Assembly: GCA_041916775.1 (NCBI GenBank)
Contig: JAYRYZ010000011.1
Span: forward strand, 90,016 to 154,015
Reading direction: 5' to 3'
DNA: 64,000 bases
From: UBA2357 sp041916775
Lineage (GTDB): Bacteria; Pseudomonadota; Gammaproteobacteria; Burkholderiales; Rhodocyclaceae
The translations under genes were made by a program, and so were the position numbers. The notes under the pieces are model-generated. The model did no database searches and had not been told where the DNA came from. It was given only the letters and a program-made list of their open reading frames with translations. Shown piece after piece: positions 1 to 8,164 of this stretch (positions are counted from its first letter, which is position 1; each line of letters starts with the position of its first letter).

Positions 1-794
1 GACATGAGCAGACCCTGTCCACGGACCAGGACAACGGGATCATCTTCAGCACATCGGACACCGCGCACATTCCCGATTGTCGCGCGAGGCTCCTGCGCTT
101 TGCTCGTGCCGTGAATGAAGACCTGGCTGCCTGCGGCTTTCCCCTGTGCAAGGGAAACATCATGGCGAGCAACCCCGATCTGTGCCTGACCCTGAAGGAG
201 TGGCAGCAACGCTTCGACCAATGGATTCGCGAGCCGCAGCCCGAGGCGCTCCTCAACTCAACCATCTTCTTCGACTTCCGGGTGCTCTACGGCAACCTTC
301 AGCTGGGGGACCGCTTGCGCGTATGGCTCAACCAGAACGCACGCAAGTACGCCAATTTCCTGCGCATGATGGCCGAGAATGCTCTCCGGGTGAGCCCGCC
401 CATAGGGCGCATCCGCGATTTCGTTCTGGATCAGGACGACTCGATCGATCTGAAGATCTTCGGCGCGCGACTCTTCGTCGATGCGGCGCGCATCTTCGCA
501 CTGCGTGCCGAAGTGGCGTCGAGCAGCACAGCCCAGCGACTTCGGGAAGCCGGGCAGCGCATGGGGGTTCAGCCCGACGAACTCGGTGCAATCATCGACG
601 GCTTTCACTTCATACAGATGCTGAGGTTACGTGCGCAGCATCCCGACCTGCAGCGCGAATCCGGTGCGAGCAGTCTCGGCGACAACCGTGTCCGACCGGA
701 TGCGTTGAACGAGCTCGACCGTCGCATCCTCAAGGAAGCGTTCCGTCAGGCACGCAAGCTGCAACTGCGGCTGAAACTCGACTATCAGCTGTGA
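1..794 (+). CDS. DUF294-type nucleotidyltransferase (5'-truncated by the window)
   Basis: The reading frame is open from base 3 and enters from outside the window, so only the C-terminal ~263 residues are present. The first visible residues (HEQTLSTDQDNGIIF) match the conserved nucleotidyltransferase block of the DUF294 family, normally preceded by a GSxGR motif and often by cNMP-binding and CBS domains; those would lie upstream. The rest is the helical DUF294 C-terminal substrate-binding region. The stop codon overlaps the GTG start of the next gene, a DnaQ-like exonuclease. This DUF294/DnaQ pair is often found beside acetate permease genes in Proteobacteria, but here actP is about 30 kb away. 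The nucleotidyl acceptor is unknown. Confidence 0.82.
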   Translation, partial: HEQTLSTDQDNGIIFSTSDTAHIPDCRARLLRFARAVNEDLAACGFPLCKGNIMASNPDLCLTLKEWQQRFDQWIREPQPEALLNSTIFFDFRVLYGNLQLGDRLRVWLNQNARKYANFLRMMAENALRVSPPIGRIRDFVLDQDDSIDLKIFGARLFVDAARIFALRAEVASSSTAQRLREAGQRMGVQPDELGAIIDGFHFIQMLRLRAQHPDLQRESGASSLGDNRVRPDALNELDRRILKEAFRQARKLQLRLKLDYQL

Positions 795-1435
795 GTTGGC
801 TCGCCAAACTGCTCGCGATCCGGAGCGTGCCAGTGAGCACGCTCGACCTCGCATTGCGCGAGAGCCTGTCGCAGAGCATGGCGCTGCCCCCCGCCGATCT
901 CTTGAAGACGCACTTCGAGACGCGATACATCATCGTGAACACCGAGGCAACGGGGCCGAACGTCTCCCGCGATCGTCACCTCGCCATTGCTGCCATTGCA
1001 GTTGAACGAAGCATTGTTGTGCCTGCAGACAGCTACTATGCGAAGCTCGAGCAAGATCCGGTCACCGCGCTAACAAACTTAATTACATTTGTTGGCAACA
1101 ATCCCGTAGTGGTGTTTAATTCGGTATTCAATCGTGTGATGCTCGAGAGCAGCCTCGAACGAAGCCTTGGGGTGATGCCCGCGTGGGAATGGTTGGATTT
1201 GTACACCGTCCTCGCTGGGCTCTTCCCAGAGCTCGCGTCCAGGCCAATTCGACTCGAGAACTGGATGCGTCTCTTCAGGGTGGAGACCTTCCAACGACAC
1301 CACGCGCTTGGAGACGCGTTCGTCATTGCTCAGCTGTTCATGATCGCGCAAGCACGTGCTTGTGCCCGTGGAATGCTGACGCCACGTAGTCTGATCGACT
1401 TCGATGGTAAGCAGCGACGCGAGCAGAAGCTGTGA
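791..1435 (+). CDS. DnaQ-like 3'-5' exonuclease family protein with altered catalytic acidic residues
   Basis: 214 residues from a GTG start in a GTGA overlap with the stop of the preceding DUF294 gene. The fold is recognisable by YIIVNTEATG (Exo I block), VVFNSVFN (Exo II block) and HHALGDA (Exo III block). In active DnaQ/RNase T relatives the first reads DTE and the second ends in FD. Here both aspartates are asparagine; only the glutamate and the Exo III His/Asp remain. The gene also holds an AT-rich patch near 1070-1135, unlike its neighbours. It could be a catalytically dead partner of the DUF294 protein, or a decaying gene whose frame is still open. Family assignment is firm; loss of activity is inferred. 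Confidence 0.75.
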   Translation: MSWLAKLLAIRSVPVSTLDLALRESLSQSMALPPADLLKTHFETRYIIVNTEATGPNVSRDRHLAIAAIAVERSIVVPADSYYAKLEQDPVTALTNLITFVGNNPVVVFNSVFNRVMLESSLERSLGVMPAWEWLDLYTVLAGLFPELASRPIRLENWMRLFRVETFQRHHALGDAFVIAQLFMIAQARACARGMLTPRSLIDFDGKQRREQKL

Positions 1436-1484
1436 GCTGGGTCACACGACCCGGAAAGAAAAATAACGACTGGAATCCGCGCTT

Positions 1485-2030
1485 GTGAAGAAGATCCTCT
1501 ACGCCTCCCTGGCGCTGACCGGGCTTTTTTTCGGTCTGCCTGTCAGCCATGCCAACGAATTCTATCAACCCGCGAAGATCGACCTTACCTCACCTGCCGA
1601 AGCCGTCACCGATCAGGGTGAGGACGACGGCGAGGCGCTGGTCAAGCAGGCGGACGCGCTGATCGATCACGGCATGGGGTATCTCGGGATCCGTTACCGG
1701 CGTGGAGGAAACTCCCCGGCGACCGGACTCGATTGCAGCGGACTGGTGCAGAACGTCTTCCGCAAGAGCGTGGGACTGACGCTGCCGCGGCGTGCCGCCG
1801 AGATGGCTCGGCTTGGTCAGAAGGTCGACCGGAAGTCGCTGATGCCGGGCGACCTTGTGTTCTTCAACACCATGCGTCGTGCCAATTCACATGTCGGCAT
1901 TTACGTAGGTGAAGGGCGCTTCCTGCATGCGCCTTCCAGTGGCGGCGTCGTCCGCATCGACGACATGGGGCAGAAGTACTGGCGCGCGCGCTTCAACGGC
2001 GCACGCAGGTTGCTCTCGGGACACTCCTGA
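1485..2030 (+). CDS. NlpC/P60 family (C40) secreted peptidase
   Basis: 181 residues from a GTG start. Residues 1-23 form a signal peptide (charged MKK, hydrophobic core, SHA before the probable cleavage site). The C-terminal half is an NlpC/P60 domain with the catalytic cysteine in DCSG (C84), a histidine in SHVGIY (H136) and a second polar site at H148. These enzymes cut stem peptides of peptidoglycan, usually gamma-D-Glu-diaminopimelate bonds, in the periplasm. There is no lipobox, so it is probably soluble or loosely wall-associated. It is separated from the DnaQ-like gene by about 50 bp and may have its own promoter. Confidence 0.88.
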   Translation: MKKILYASLALTGLFFGLPVSHANEFYQPAKIDLTSPAEAVTDQGEDDGEALVKQADALIDHGMGYLGIRYRRGGNSPATGLDCSGLVQNVFRKSVGLTLPRRAAEMARLGQKVDRKSLMPGDLVFFNTMRRANSHVGIYVGEGRFLHAPSSGGVVRIDDMGQKYWRARFNGARRLLSGHS

Positions 2031-2064
2031 GCATTTCTTCGGCAACGGGGCGGGGCGATATGAT

Positions 2065-2394
2065 TCAGCGGCGTCCCGGTGCCCGCCTTTCGCACCTCTC
2101 GCACGCAGGGACCTTGCGCCTGTCCAGTGCCTGCTGAAGCGCACACACCGAGCGCCTGCAACATACCACGTCGACGCCCTCGCGTTCCGCAGCCTCGCGA
2201 AAGCGATGCATCACGTTGTGCCCCAGAAAGTCGGTAAACAGGATCACCATCTCCACGCCTGACGGCAGCGAAGCAGTGCGGCGCTGCTGTGTCCGTTCGC
2301 GGCCACTGACATGCGCTGCAACGCGGATTCCAAACTGATCCAGCACTTCGGGAATGTTTCCAAGACGATCTGCGCCTACCAGCAATGCGTTCAT
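2065..2394 (-). CDS. DUF2325 domain protein
   Basis: 109 residues starting at MNALLVGADRLGNI, where DUF2325 homology begins; a further 20 in-frame upstream codons look like leader sequence. Typical family blocks are present: the GADRLGNIP start, a central SGRERTQQRR stretch, then VILFTDFLGHN and VVCCRRSVCAL. The fold resembles a small Rossmann-like domain; no biochemical function is established. It is transcribed away from the ferric-iron binding-protein gene and shares with it an intergenic region carrying a Fur-like palindrome 14 bp upstream of this start. That suggests iron-responsive expression, which is an inference. Confidence 0.78.
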   Translation of the reverse strand: MNALLVGADRLGNIPEVLDQFGIRVAAHVSGRERTQQRRTASLPSGVEMVILFTDFLGHNVMHRFREAAEREGVDVVCCRRSVCALQQALDRRKVPACERCERRAPGRR

Positions 2395-2407
2395 CACGAC
2401 CTCTATT

Positions 2408-2422
2408 TGCGAATGATTCGCA
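2408..2422. promoter_or_regulatory. Fur-box-like palindrome between the DUF2325 gene and the iron-binding protein gene
   Basis: TGCGAATGATTCGCA is a perfect 7-1-7 inverted repeat with the Fur-type core AAT-N-ATT, followed by more AT-rich sequence (AATAATAAT). It lies 14 bp upstream of the DUF2325 start and about 110 bp upstream of the ferric-iron binding-protein start. The iron-transport context makes Fur the natural candidate; binding is not shown. Confidence 0.55.
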
Positions 2423-2534
2423 ATAATAATCGCTGGTCTCGAATTTATTTGCAACTACGAATTGTTCTCGTTAAGATCCATCCGCTGACTGCCCTGCAGC
2501 CAGGACCTTCATCGACCACATCACAGGATCACCC

Positions 2535-3554
2535 ATGCTGCGCAAACTTGCCCTCGCCAGTGCTCTGGCATCGCTGACTCTTGGCGCGACCGGCGCCATC
2601 GCCTCCGGCGAAGTGAACATCTACTCTGCACGTCACTATCAGACCGACGAGGCGCTTTACGCGGGTTTCACCGCGCAGACAGGGATCAAAGTGAACCGCA
2701 TCGAGGCCAAGGAGGACGAGCTGCTCGAGCGCATCCGCAACGAAGGTGCGAACAGCCCCGCCGACATTCTCGTCACCGTGGATGCCTCGCGTCTTGCGAA
2801 GGCAGACGAGATGGGCATTTTCGCGCCGACACAATCCGCCGTGCTCGAGGCACGCATTCCGGCGCACCTGCGCACGAACTCCTGGATCGCGTTCTCCACG
2901 CGTGCCCGCGTGATCGTGTACAACAAGGATCTGGTGAAGGCCGAACAGGTCCAGACCTATGAGAGCCTTGCCGACCCCGCCCTCAAGGGCAAGGTCTGCA
3001 CCCGCTCCGGCAGCCATCCTTACAACCTCTCGCTCGGCGCTGCGCTGATCAAGCACATCGGCGTGGAAAAAACCGAGCGCTGGGCAAAGCAGTTGGTGGA
3101 CAACTTCGCCCGCGCACCCAAGGGCGGCGACACCGACCAGATCCGCTCGGTTGCTGCCGGAGAGTGCGGCGTTGCGATCGCGAACAGCTATTACTTCGCA
3201 CGCCTCATGAACTCGACCAAGCCGGAGGATGTGAAGGTGGTGGAAAGCGTCGGCTACATCTGGCCGAACCAGGCCACCACCGGCACGCATATCAATGTCT
3301 CCGGTGCGGGCCTGTTGAAGCACGCACCGAACAAGGATAACGCGGTCAAGTTCCTTGAATACCTTGCCTCGGACGATGCGCAGCGCTACTTTGCCGATGG
3401 CAATAACGAATGGCCGGCCGTCGCTTCCGTAAAGGTCGCCAACCCCGCGCTGGACAAGCTCGGCAGCTTCAAGGCGGACACGCTGCCGATCGGCGAACTC
3501 GCCGATGCCGTTCCCGAGGCTCAGCGCGTGTTCGACCGCGCCGGCTTCCGCTGA
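2535..3554 (+). CDS. fbpA: Ferric-iron ABC transporter periplasmic binding protein (FbpA/FutA type)
   Basis: 339 residues with a signal peptide ending near residue 23 (ATGAIA before SGE). Mature features of the FbpA/FutA class are visible: EVNIYSARHYQTD at the N-terminus and the tandem tyrosines in ANSYYFARL (Y219/Y220), which supply phenolate ligands to Fe3+. The protein would capture ferric iron in the periplasm and pass it to the permease and ATPase encoded nearby. It is followed by a strong hairpin terminator, so it is a monocistronic unit although its partners lie immediately downstream. A candidate Fur site lies upstream. Confidence 0.9.
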   Translation: MLRKLALASALASLTLGATGAIASGEVNIYSARHYQTDEALYAGFTAQTGIKVNRIEAKEDELLERIRNEGANSPADILVTVDASRLAKADEMGIFAPTQSAVLEARIPAHLRTNSWIAFSTRARVIVYNKDLVKAEQVQTYESLADPALKGKVCTRSGSHPYNLSLGAALIKHIGVEKTERWAKQLVDNFARAPKGGDTDQIRSVAAGECGVAIANSYYFARLMNSTKPEDVKVVESVGYIWPNQATTGTHINVSGAGLLKHAPNKDNAVKFLEYLASDDAQRYFADGNNEWPAVASVKVANPALDKLGSFKADTLPIGELADAVPEAQRVFDRAGFR

Positions 3555-3578
3555 TCTGGATCCCGACCCGCATCATGC

Positions 3579-3604
3579 GCCCCGCCTCGCGCGGGGCTTT
3601 TCGT
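3579..3604 (+). terminator. Rho-independent terminator of the iron-binding protein gene
   Basis: A perfect 7-bp stem (GCCCCGC at 3579-3585, GCGGGGC at 3591-3597) with a 5-nt loop is followed by CTTTTCGTTT-like sequence on the + strand. It lies 25 bp after the stop codon. Confidence 0.8.
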
Positions 3605-3648
3605 TTCTGATGCTTGAGCTTGCTCTGCAAATACCAACAGGCCGGCAC

Positions 3649-5346
3649 TCAGGCCCGCACCATGAGACCTGTTGCGGCATGTTCGTCTGCGGGTGTGACG
3701 GCGCTACGCCGCGCCTTGACGATCTGGCGGGACAGGATCAGCATCGGCAGAAGGCCGACGGCGACGATCGTCAGCGCCGCCGTAGACGCTTCGGCAAGCC
3801 GCTCGTCTGCGGCAAGCGTGTGCGCCTGTGTCGCGAGCGTGTCGAAGTTGAACGGGCGCATTACCAAGGTGGCGGGCAGCTCCTTCATGACATCCACGAA
3901 CACGAGCAGTGCCGCGGTCAGCAGACTGCCGCGCAACATCGGCACGTGCACATGGCGCAAAGTCGCGAACTTGCCATAGCCCATGCTGCGTGCAGCATCA
4001 TCCATGCTCGGGGTGATCTTGCCCAGGCTCGATTCCACAGTCTGCAGCGCAATCGACAGGAAGCGCGTCATGTAGGCATACACCAGCGCGGCGATGCCGC
4101 CAGTGATGAGCAGGCCGGGGTTGATGCCAAAGAGCGCCTGCCAGCCCGAGGCGATCAGCGTATCGAGGCGCGTGACCGGGATCAGCACACCCACCGCGAT
4201 CACCGACCCCGGTACCGCGTAGCCGAGTCCGACGATTCGGTTCAGGTGGCGTGGCAGCGCGGCACGGCTCATCCGTGCCGCGTAGGCCAGCAGCACGGCA
4301 AGCGCAACTGCAACGACCGCAGACACAGAGGCCAGCACGAAGCTGTTGCGCGCAAGCTCGATGAAACGCATGCCGAACTGTGCATCGCCCTCCGAGAAGG
4401 CCATCCCGAGAAGCAACCCGCCCGGCAACATGAATCCGAACAGCAGTGGCATCAGGCAGGCAAGAAAAGCGATCGCGCCGGACACGGGTGATAGCGTGGT
4501 TCGCACCGGCAGGACCTGATGGCGGGAGGTGTTGTTGAATCTCGCCCGCCCACGGCTGGCCTGTTCGATCACGAGCACCAACACGACGAAGCCCAGCAAC
4601 AGCGCCGAGAGTTGTGCAGCCGCGATCCTGTCGCCGAGCGAGAACCATGCACGATAGATGCCCGTGGTGAAGGTCTGCACACCGAAGTAGGCCACCGTGC
4701 CGAAATCGGCCAGGGTCTCCATCAGCGCGAGCGCGGTCCCGGCGACGAGGGCAGGCCGGGCGAGCGGCATCGAAACGCGCAAGAAGCAGCGCCACGGTCC
4801 GAGCCCAAGCGAGCGCCCGGCTTCCAGCATGCCTCCGGCGCGCTCCAGGAATGCGGTACGGGCCAGCAGATAGACATAGGGGTACAGCACGAACGTGAAC
4901 ATTGCGGCAGCACCACCAACGGTGCGCACGTCGGGAAACCAGTAGTCGCCCGCGCGCCAGCCGGTAAGCTCGCGCAGTCCGGACTGAAGCGGGCCGACGA
5001 ATTGCAGGAAATCGGTATAGACGTAGGCCATGACATAGGCCGGCATGGCGAGCGGCAACACCAGCGCCCACTCGAAGAAGCGGCGACCGGGAAACTCGAG
5101 CATGGTGGTGAGCCACGCGCAGGTCACCCCGATGCTCGAGACCCCCAGGCCGACGACAACGCACAGGATGACGGTATTCATGATGAACTCCGGCAACACC
5201 GTGGCTGCAAGATGCGACCAGGTCGCCCCCGTTCCGCCCACGAGCACGTTCGAAAACACCGACAGCACGGGCATGGCTACAAGGATTGCGACGACTCCTG
5301 CCGCAATCGTCAGCGCGGACCCGCGCAAACTCCACTTTTGCTGCAA
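3649..5346 (-). CDS. fbpB: Ferric-iron ABC transporter permease (FbpB type, fused two-module)
   Basis: 565 residues from a TTG start with a good GAGGAG ribosome site 6-7 bp upstream. About twelve membrane segments fall in two tandem BinD-type permease halves. Each half carries an EAA-like loop for the ATPase: EAGRSLGLGPWRCFLRVSMPL in the first and DDAARSMGYGKFATLRHVHVP in the second. This is the usual FbpB layout for Fe3+ import across the inner membrane. It is encoded on the opposite strand to both the binding protein and the ATPase, unlike the common fbpABC operon. The short divergent region to the ATPase gene probably holds both promoters. Confidence 0.9.
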   Translation of the reverse strand: MQQKWSLRGSALTIAAGVVAILVAMPVLSVFSNVLVGGTGATWSHLAATVLPEFIMNTVILCVVVGLGVSSIGVTCAWLTTMLEFPGRRFFEWALVLPLAMPAYVMAYVYTDFLQFVGPLQSGLRELTGWRAGDYWFPDVRTVGGAAAMFTFVLYPYVYLLARTAFLERAGGMLEAGRSLGLGPWRCFLRVSMPLARPALVAGTALALMETLADFGTVAYFGVQTFTTGIYRAWFSLGDRIAAAQLSALLLGFVVLVLVIEQASRGRARFNNTSRHQVLPVRTTLSPVSGAIAFLACLMPLLFGFMLPGGLLLGMAFSEGDAQFGMRFIELARNSFVLASVSAVVAVALAVLLAYAARMSRAALPRHLNRIVGLGYAVPGSVIAVGVLIPVTRLDTLIASGWQALFGINPGLLITGGIAALVYAYMTRFLSIALQTVESSLGKITPSMDDAARSMGYGKFATLRHVHVPMLRGSLLTAALLVFVDVMKELPATLVMRPFNFDTLATQAHTLAADERLAEASTAALTIVAVGLLPMLILSRQIVKARRSAVTPADEHAATGLMVRA

Positions 5347-5400
5347 TTCGGTACTCCTCGGGGGGGCGTGACGCTGCGGGAGCCGCCTGCCCCCGCCTTG

Positions 5401-5425
5401 GTGCGCAAATTATAATTGATCGCAT
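5401..5425. promoter_or_regulatory. Divergent promoter region of the iron permease and ATPase genes
   Basis: The 139-bp gap between the permease TTG start (5346) and the ATPase ATG (5486) contains an AT-rich island with TATAAT at 5411-5416 flanked by TGCG and CGCA. TATAAT could be a -10 element toward the ATPase; no convincing -35 is visible. The TGCG-N15-CGCA frame recalls the arms of the Fur-like site at 2408, so Fur control is possible but weakly supported. Confidence 0.3.
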
Positions 5426-5485
5426 TTGGCTTTCACCGTTAGCATCGTGCTGTGGCTCGGTGCATCTCGATCAGACAAGGCTCAC

Positions 5486-6607
5486 ATGGCGCAACTCGAA
5501 CTGTTGGATATCGAACTCGCGTTCGGCGCACATGCCGTCGTGAAGCAACTCTCGTTCTCGCTCGAACGCGGGAGCATAGGCTGCCTGCTCGGTCCCTCGG
5601 GGTGCGGCAAGACGACGGTGCTACGCTGCATTGCAGGATTCGAACAGCTCGCAGCGGGCGAGATCCGGCTCGAGGGCAAGGTGGTCAGCAGCGGGCGCTC
5701 GCGAATCCCCCCGGAGCAGCGACGAATCGGCATGGTGTTTCAGGACTATGCGCTGTTTCCGCACCTCTCGGTCGCAGAAAACGTCGCTTTCGGGCTGCGC
5801 AGTCTCGATCACGAAGCGCAACGGGCGCGCGTGGCCGAGCTTCTCAAGGTGGTCGGGCTGCCCGATCACGGTCGGCGCTATCCACACGAGTTGTCGGGGG
5901 GGCAGCAACAGCGGGTTGCGCTCGCGCGCGCGCTGGCGCCTCGGCCCAGCCTGCTGCTGCTCGACGAACCCTTCTCGAATCTGGACGTCGAGTTGCGCGA
6001 ACGACTCTCGATCGAGGTGCGTGACATCATCAAGGCCACGGGCACGACTGCCATCCTCGTGACGCACGACCAGCATGAAGCCTTTGCAGTGGCCGACGAG
6101 ATCGGCATCATGAACCAGGGGCGCATCCAGCAATGGGATACGCCCTACAACCTCTACCATCAGCCCGCAAATCGCTTTGTGGCGAACTTCATCGGTCAGG
6201 GTGTGCTGCTGCCCGCGCGGGTCATGAACGAGCGACAGGTCGCGCTGGAGATCGGGGTGTTGAACAGCGTGATTCCCAGCGAGTGCAGATCCGGTTGCGA
6301 CAGCTGTGGGCTCGGCTGTCCGGTGGAAGTGCTCTTGCGTCCTGACGATGTGATCCACGATGACGCCAGTCCGCTGAAGGCGCGCGTTGCGAAGAAGGCC
6401 TTCCGCGGTGCGGACATTCTGTACACGCTGGAACTCGGGAGCGGCACCCGGGTGCTGTCGCTGGTGCCCAGCCACCACAACCATGCGCTTGGAGAGATGA
6501 TCGGCATCCGCCTGGATGTCGATCATGTCGTGACATTCCATGAGAGCTCCGAGATGGCAGCGCATGCCGACGGAACGGCCAGCGCCGTTCAGCCCCGCCA
6601 CGCATGA
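5486..6607 (+). CDS. fbpC: Ferric-iron ABC transporter ATPase (FbpC type)
   Basis: 373 residues. ATG 5486 is chosen because the nucleotide-binding domain starts at once (MAQLELLDIELAFG) and CAAGG lies upstream. Motifs: Walker A GPSGCGKTT, Q-loop FQDYALFP, signature LSGGQQQR, Walker B LLLLDEPFSNLD, switch THDQHEA. The C-terminal TOBE-like region carries an unusual cysteine cluster, CRSGCDSCGLGC (C-x3-C-x2-C-x3-C), directly before VEVLLRPDDV. The protein would energise Fe3+ uptake. Its stop overlaps the aat start by 4 bp, so aat and bpt may be co-transcribed with it. Confidence 0.92.
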   Translation: MAQLELLDIELAFGAHAVVKQLSFSLERGSIGCLLGPSGCGKTTVLRCIAGFEQLAAGEIRLEGKVVSSGRSRIPPEQRRIGMVFQDYALFPHLSVAENVAFGLRSLDHEAQRARVAELLKVVGLPDHGRRYPHELSGGQQQRVALARALAPRPSLLLLDEPFSNLDVELRERLSIEVRDIIKATGTTAILVTHDQHEAFAVADEIGIMNQGRIQQWDTPYNLYHQPANRFVANFIGQGVLLPARVMNERQVALEIGVLNSVIPSECRSGCDSCGLGCPVEVLLRPDDVIHDDASPLKARVAKKAFRGADILYTLELGSGTRVLSLVPSHHNHALGEMIGIRLDVDHVVTFHESSEMAAHADGTASAVQPRHA

Positions 6608-7314
6608 TCCCCTGGCTGGCAGAGGATGAACCACCGGGGTTTCCGCCGCTGTCGAAAGCGCTGAAAACTCCGAACGGACTCCTCGCCGCGGGCGGCAGCC
6701 TTGCGCCGGATTGGTTGCTCGCGGCCTACCGCAAAGGCATCTTCCCCTGGTTCAATCCGGGTGAACCCATCCTGTGGTGGAGCCCCGATCCGCGCATGGT
6801 GCTGAAACCGTCTGACGTACGCATCAGCCGGTCACTGGCGAAAACACTTCGTCGCGGGGAATTCGAGGTGCGCTTCGACGAGGCCTTCCGCGAGGTGATC
6901 GCGGCCTGCGCCGAACCACGCCCCTACGCGCAGGGAACCTGGATATCGTCGCAGATGCAGGCGGCCTACATCGAGATGCACGAACTCGGTTACGCGCACA
7001 GTGTCGAAGTGCGCTTGGAAGGCAGGCTCGTGGGCGGGCTATACGGCATCGCGCTCGGCAAGGTGTTCTTTGGCGAGTCGATGTTCAGCCGGGTCAGCGA
7101 TGCCTCCAAGGTGGCGTTTACCCACTTATGTCGTCATCTTGAGTCGCAGGGCTTCGCGATGATAGATTGCCAGATGACTACGGCGCATCTTCAGTCGCTG
7201 GGCGGGCGGGAGATCCGACGTGCCGAGTTCGTGTCCCGCCTCGAGGCGTTCGTCGGCAACGAAATGCGGTCGGGAGCATGGCCGGCGACGCCGCCACCCT
7301 TCCATACCTGGTGA
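6604..7314 (+). CDS. aat: Leucyl/phenylalanyl-tRNA-protein transferase
   Basis: 236 residues, usual Aat length. It shows the family signatures FPWF, ILWWSPDPRMVL, YAQGTWI, YAHSVEV, GGLYGIALGKVFFGESMFS and DCQ near the C-terminus. Aat moves Leu or Phe from tRNA onto N-terminal Lys/Arg of proteins, making primary degrons for ClpS/ClpAP in the cytoplasm. It starts in an ATGA overlap with the iron ATPase gene and is directly followed by bpt, giving both branches of the bacterial N-degron pathway in one unit. Confidence 0.96.
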   Translation: MIPWLAEDEPPGFPPLSKALKTPNGLLAAGGSLAPDWLLAAYRKGIFPWFNPGEPILWWSPDPRMVLKPSDVRISRSLAKTLRRGEFEVRFDEAFREVIAACAEPRPYAQGTWISSQMQAAYIEMHELGYAHSVEVRLEGRLVGGLYGIALGKVFFGESMFSRVSDASKVAFTHLCRHLESQGFAMIDCQMTTAHLQSLGGREIRRAEFVSRLEAFVGNEMRSGAWPATPPPFHTW

Positions 7315-8081
7315 CACATGCGGAGACGGTACAGATCATGCAGAAGGACTACCCGTTCGGACTGATCCAGTTCTACGCGACGGCACCCTATGCCTGCTCC
7401 TACCTGCCCGATCACGTCGCACGTTCGCAGGTGGCGACACCAGGGCATCTCATCGACCCGCACATCTACAGCGAACTGGTACGCAATGGCTTTCGCCGTA
7501 GTGGCGTGTTCACGTACCGCCCCTATTGCGACCACTGCCGGGAGTGCGTGCCGGTGCGCATCCCGGTGGCTGCCTTCGCCCCCAACCGCAGTCAGCGCAG
7601 GGCGCTTCGCCAACATGCGTCGCTGCAGGTGGTCGAGCGCCCGCTGCTCTTCTCCGAGGAGCACTACGCGCTCTATCAGCGCTATCAGCGCATGCGTCAC
7701 GCCGGCGGCGGAATGGACCAGGACAATCGCGAGCAGTACTCGCACTTCCTGCTGCAAAGCCATGTCGACACGCGCATCCTGGAGTTTCGCGACGAGGCGG
7801 GGCTGCGCATGGTGAGCGTCATCGATCGGCTCGTCGATGGCCTGTCCAGTGTATATACCTTCTACGACCCTGATGTTCCGAATGCGAGCTACGGGACTTT
7901 CGGCGTGCTGTGGCAGATTGCCGCGTGCGAGCGCCTGAGTCTGCCGTATCTGTATCTCGGCTACTGGATACGCGAAAGTCCGAAGATGGCCTACAAACAG
8001 CGCTTCCGCCCTCTCGAAGGGCGCATTCGCGGGCTATGGCGGGTGCTGGACGAGCGCGATTTCGGCGCTTCGTCCGTCTGA
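7311..8081 (+). CDS. bpt: Aspartate/glutamate leucyltransferase
   Basis: Bpt adds Leu to N-terminal Asp/Glu, feeding the ClpS N-degron pathway alongside Aat. Family features: QFYATAPYACSYLP, YRPYCDHCRECVPVRIPV with conserved cysteines, and the C-terminal YLGYWIRESPKMAYKQRF. The start is uncertain. GTG 7311 sits in a GTGA overlap with the aat stop and gives 256 residues; ATG 7338 (MQKDYPFGLIQFY) gives 247, also close to family length. ATG 7278 would overlap aat by 37 bp and is less likely. Confidence 0.93.
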   Translation: MTHAETVQIMQKDYPFGLIQFYATAPYACSYLPDHVARSQVATPGHLIDPHIYSELVRNGFRRSGVFTYRPYCDHCRECVPVRIPVAAFAPNRSQRRALRQHASLQVVERPLLFSEEHYALYQRYQRMRHAGGGMDQDNREQYSHFLLQSHVDTRILEFRDEAGLRMVSVIDRLVDGLSSVYTFYDPDVPNASYGTFGVLWQIAACERLSLPYLYLGYWIRESPKMAYKQRFRPLEGRIRGLWRVLDERDFGASSV

Positions 8082-8164
8082 ACCCAGATCTGCAAGCTTT
8101 ACAAGCGTGAGCCTGGTCGGATCTGCGGTTTGCGGCGATGCCGCAAAGGGCTAGAATTCGCGCC

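Noticed and set aside
3505..4491. 328-codon plus-strand frame antisense to the iron permease
   Set aside because: Shadow of the permease; it also runs through the terminator of the iron-binding protein gene.
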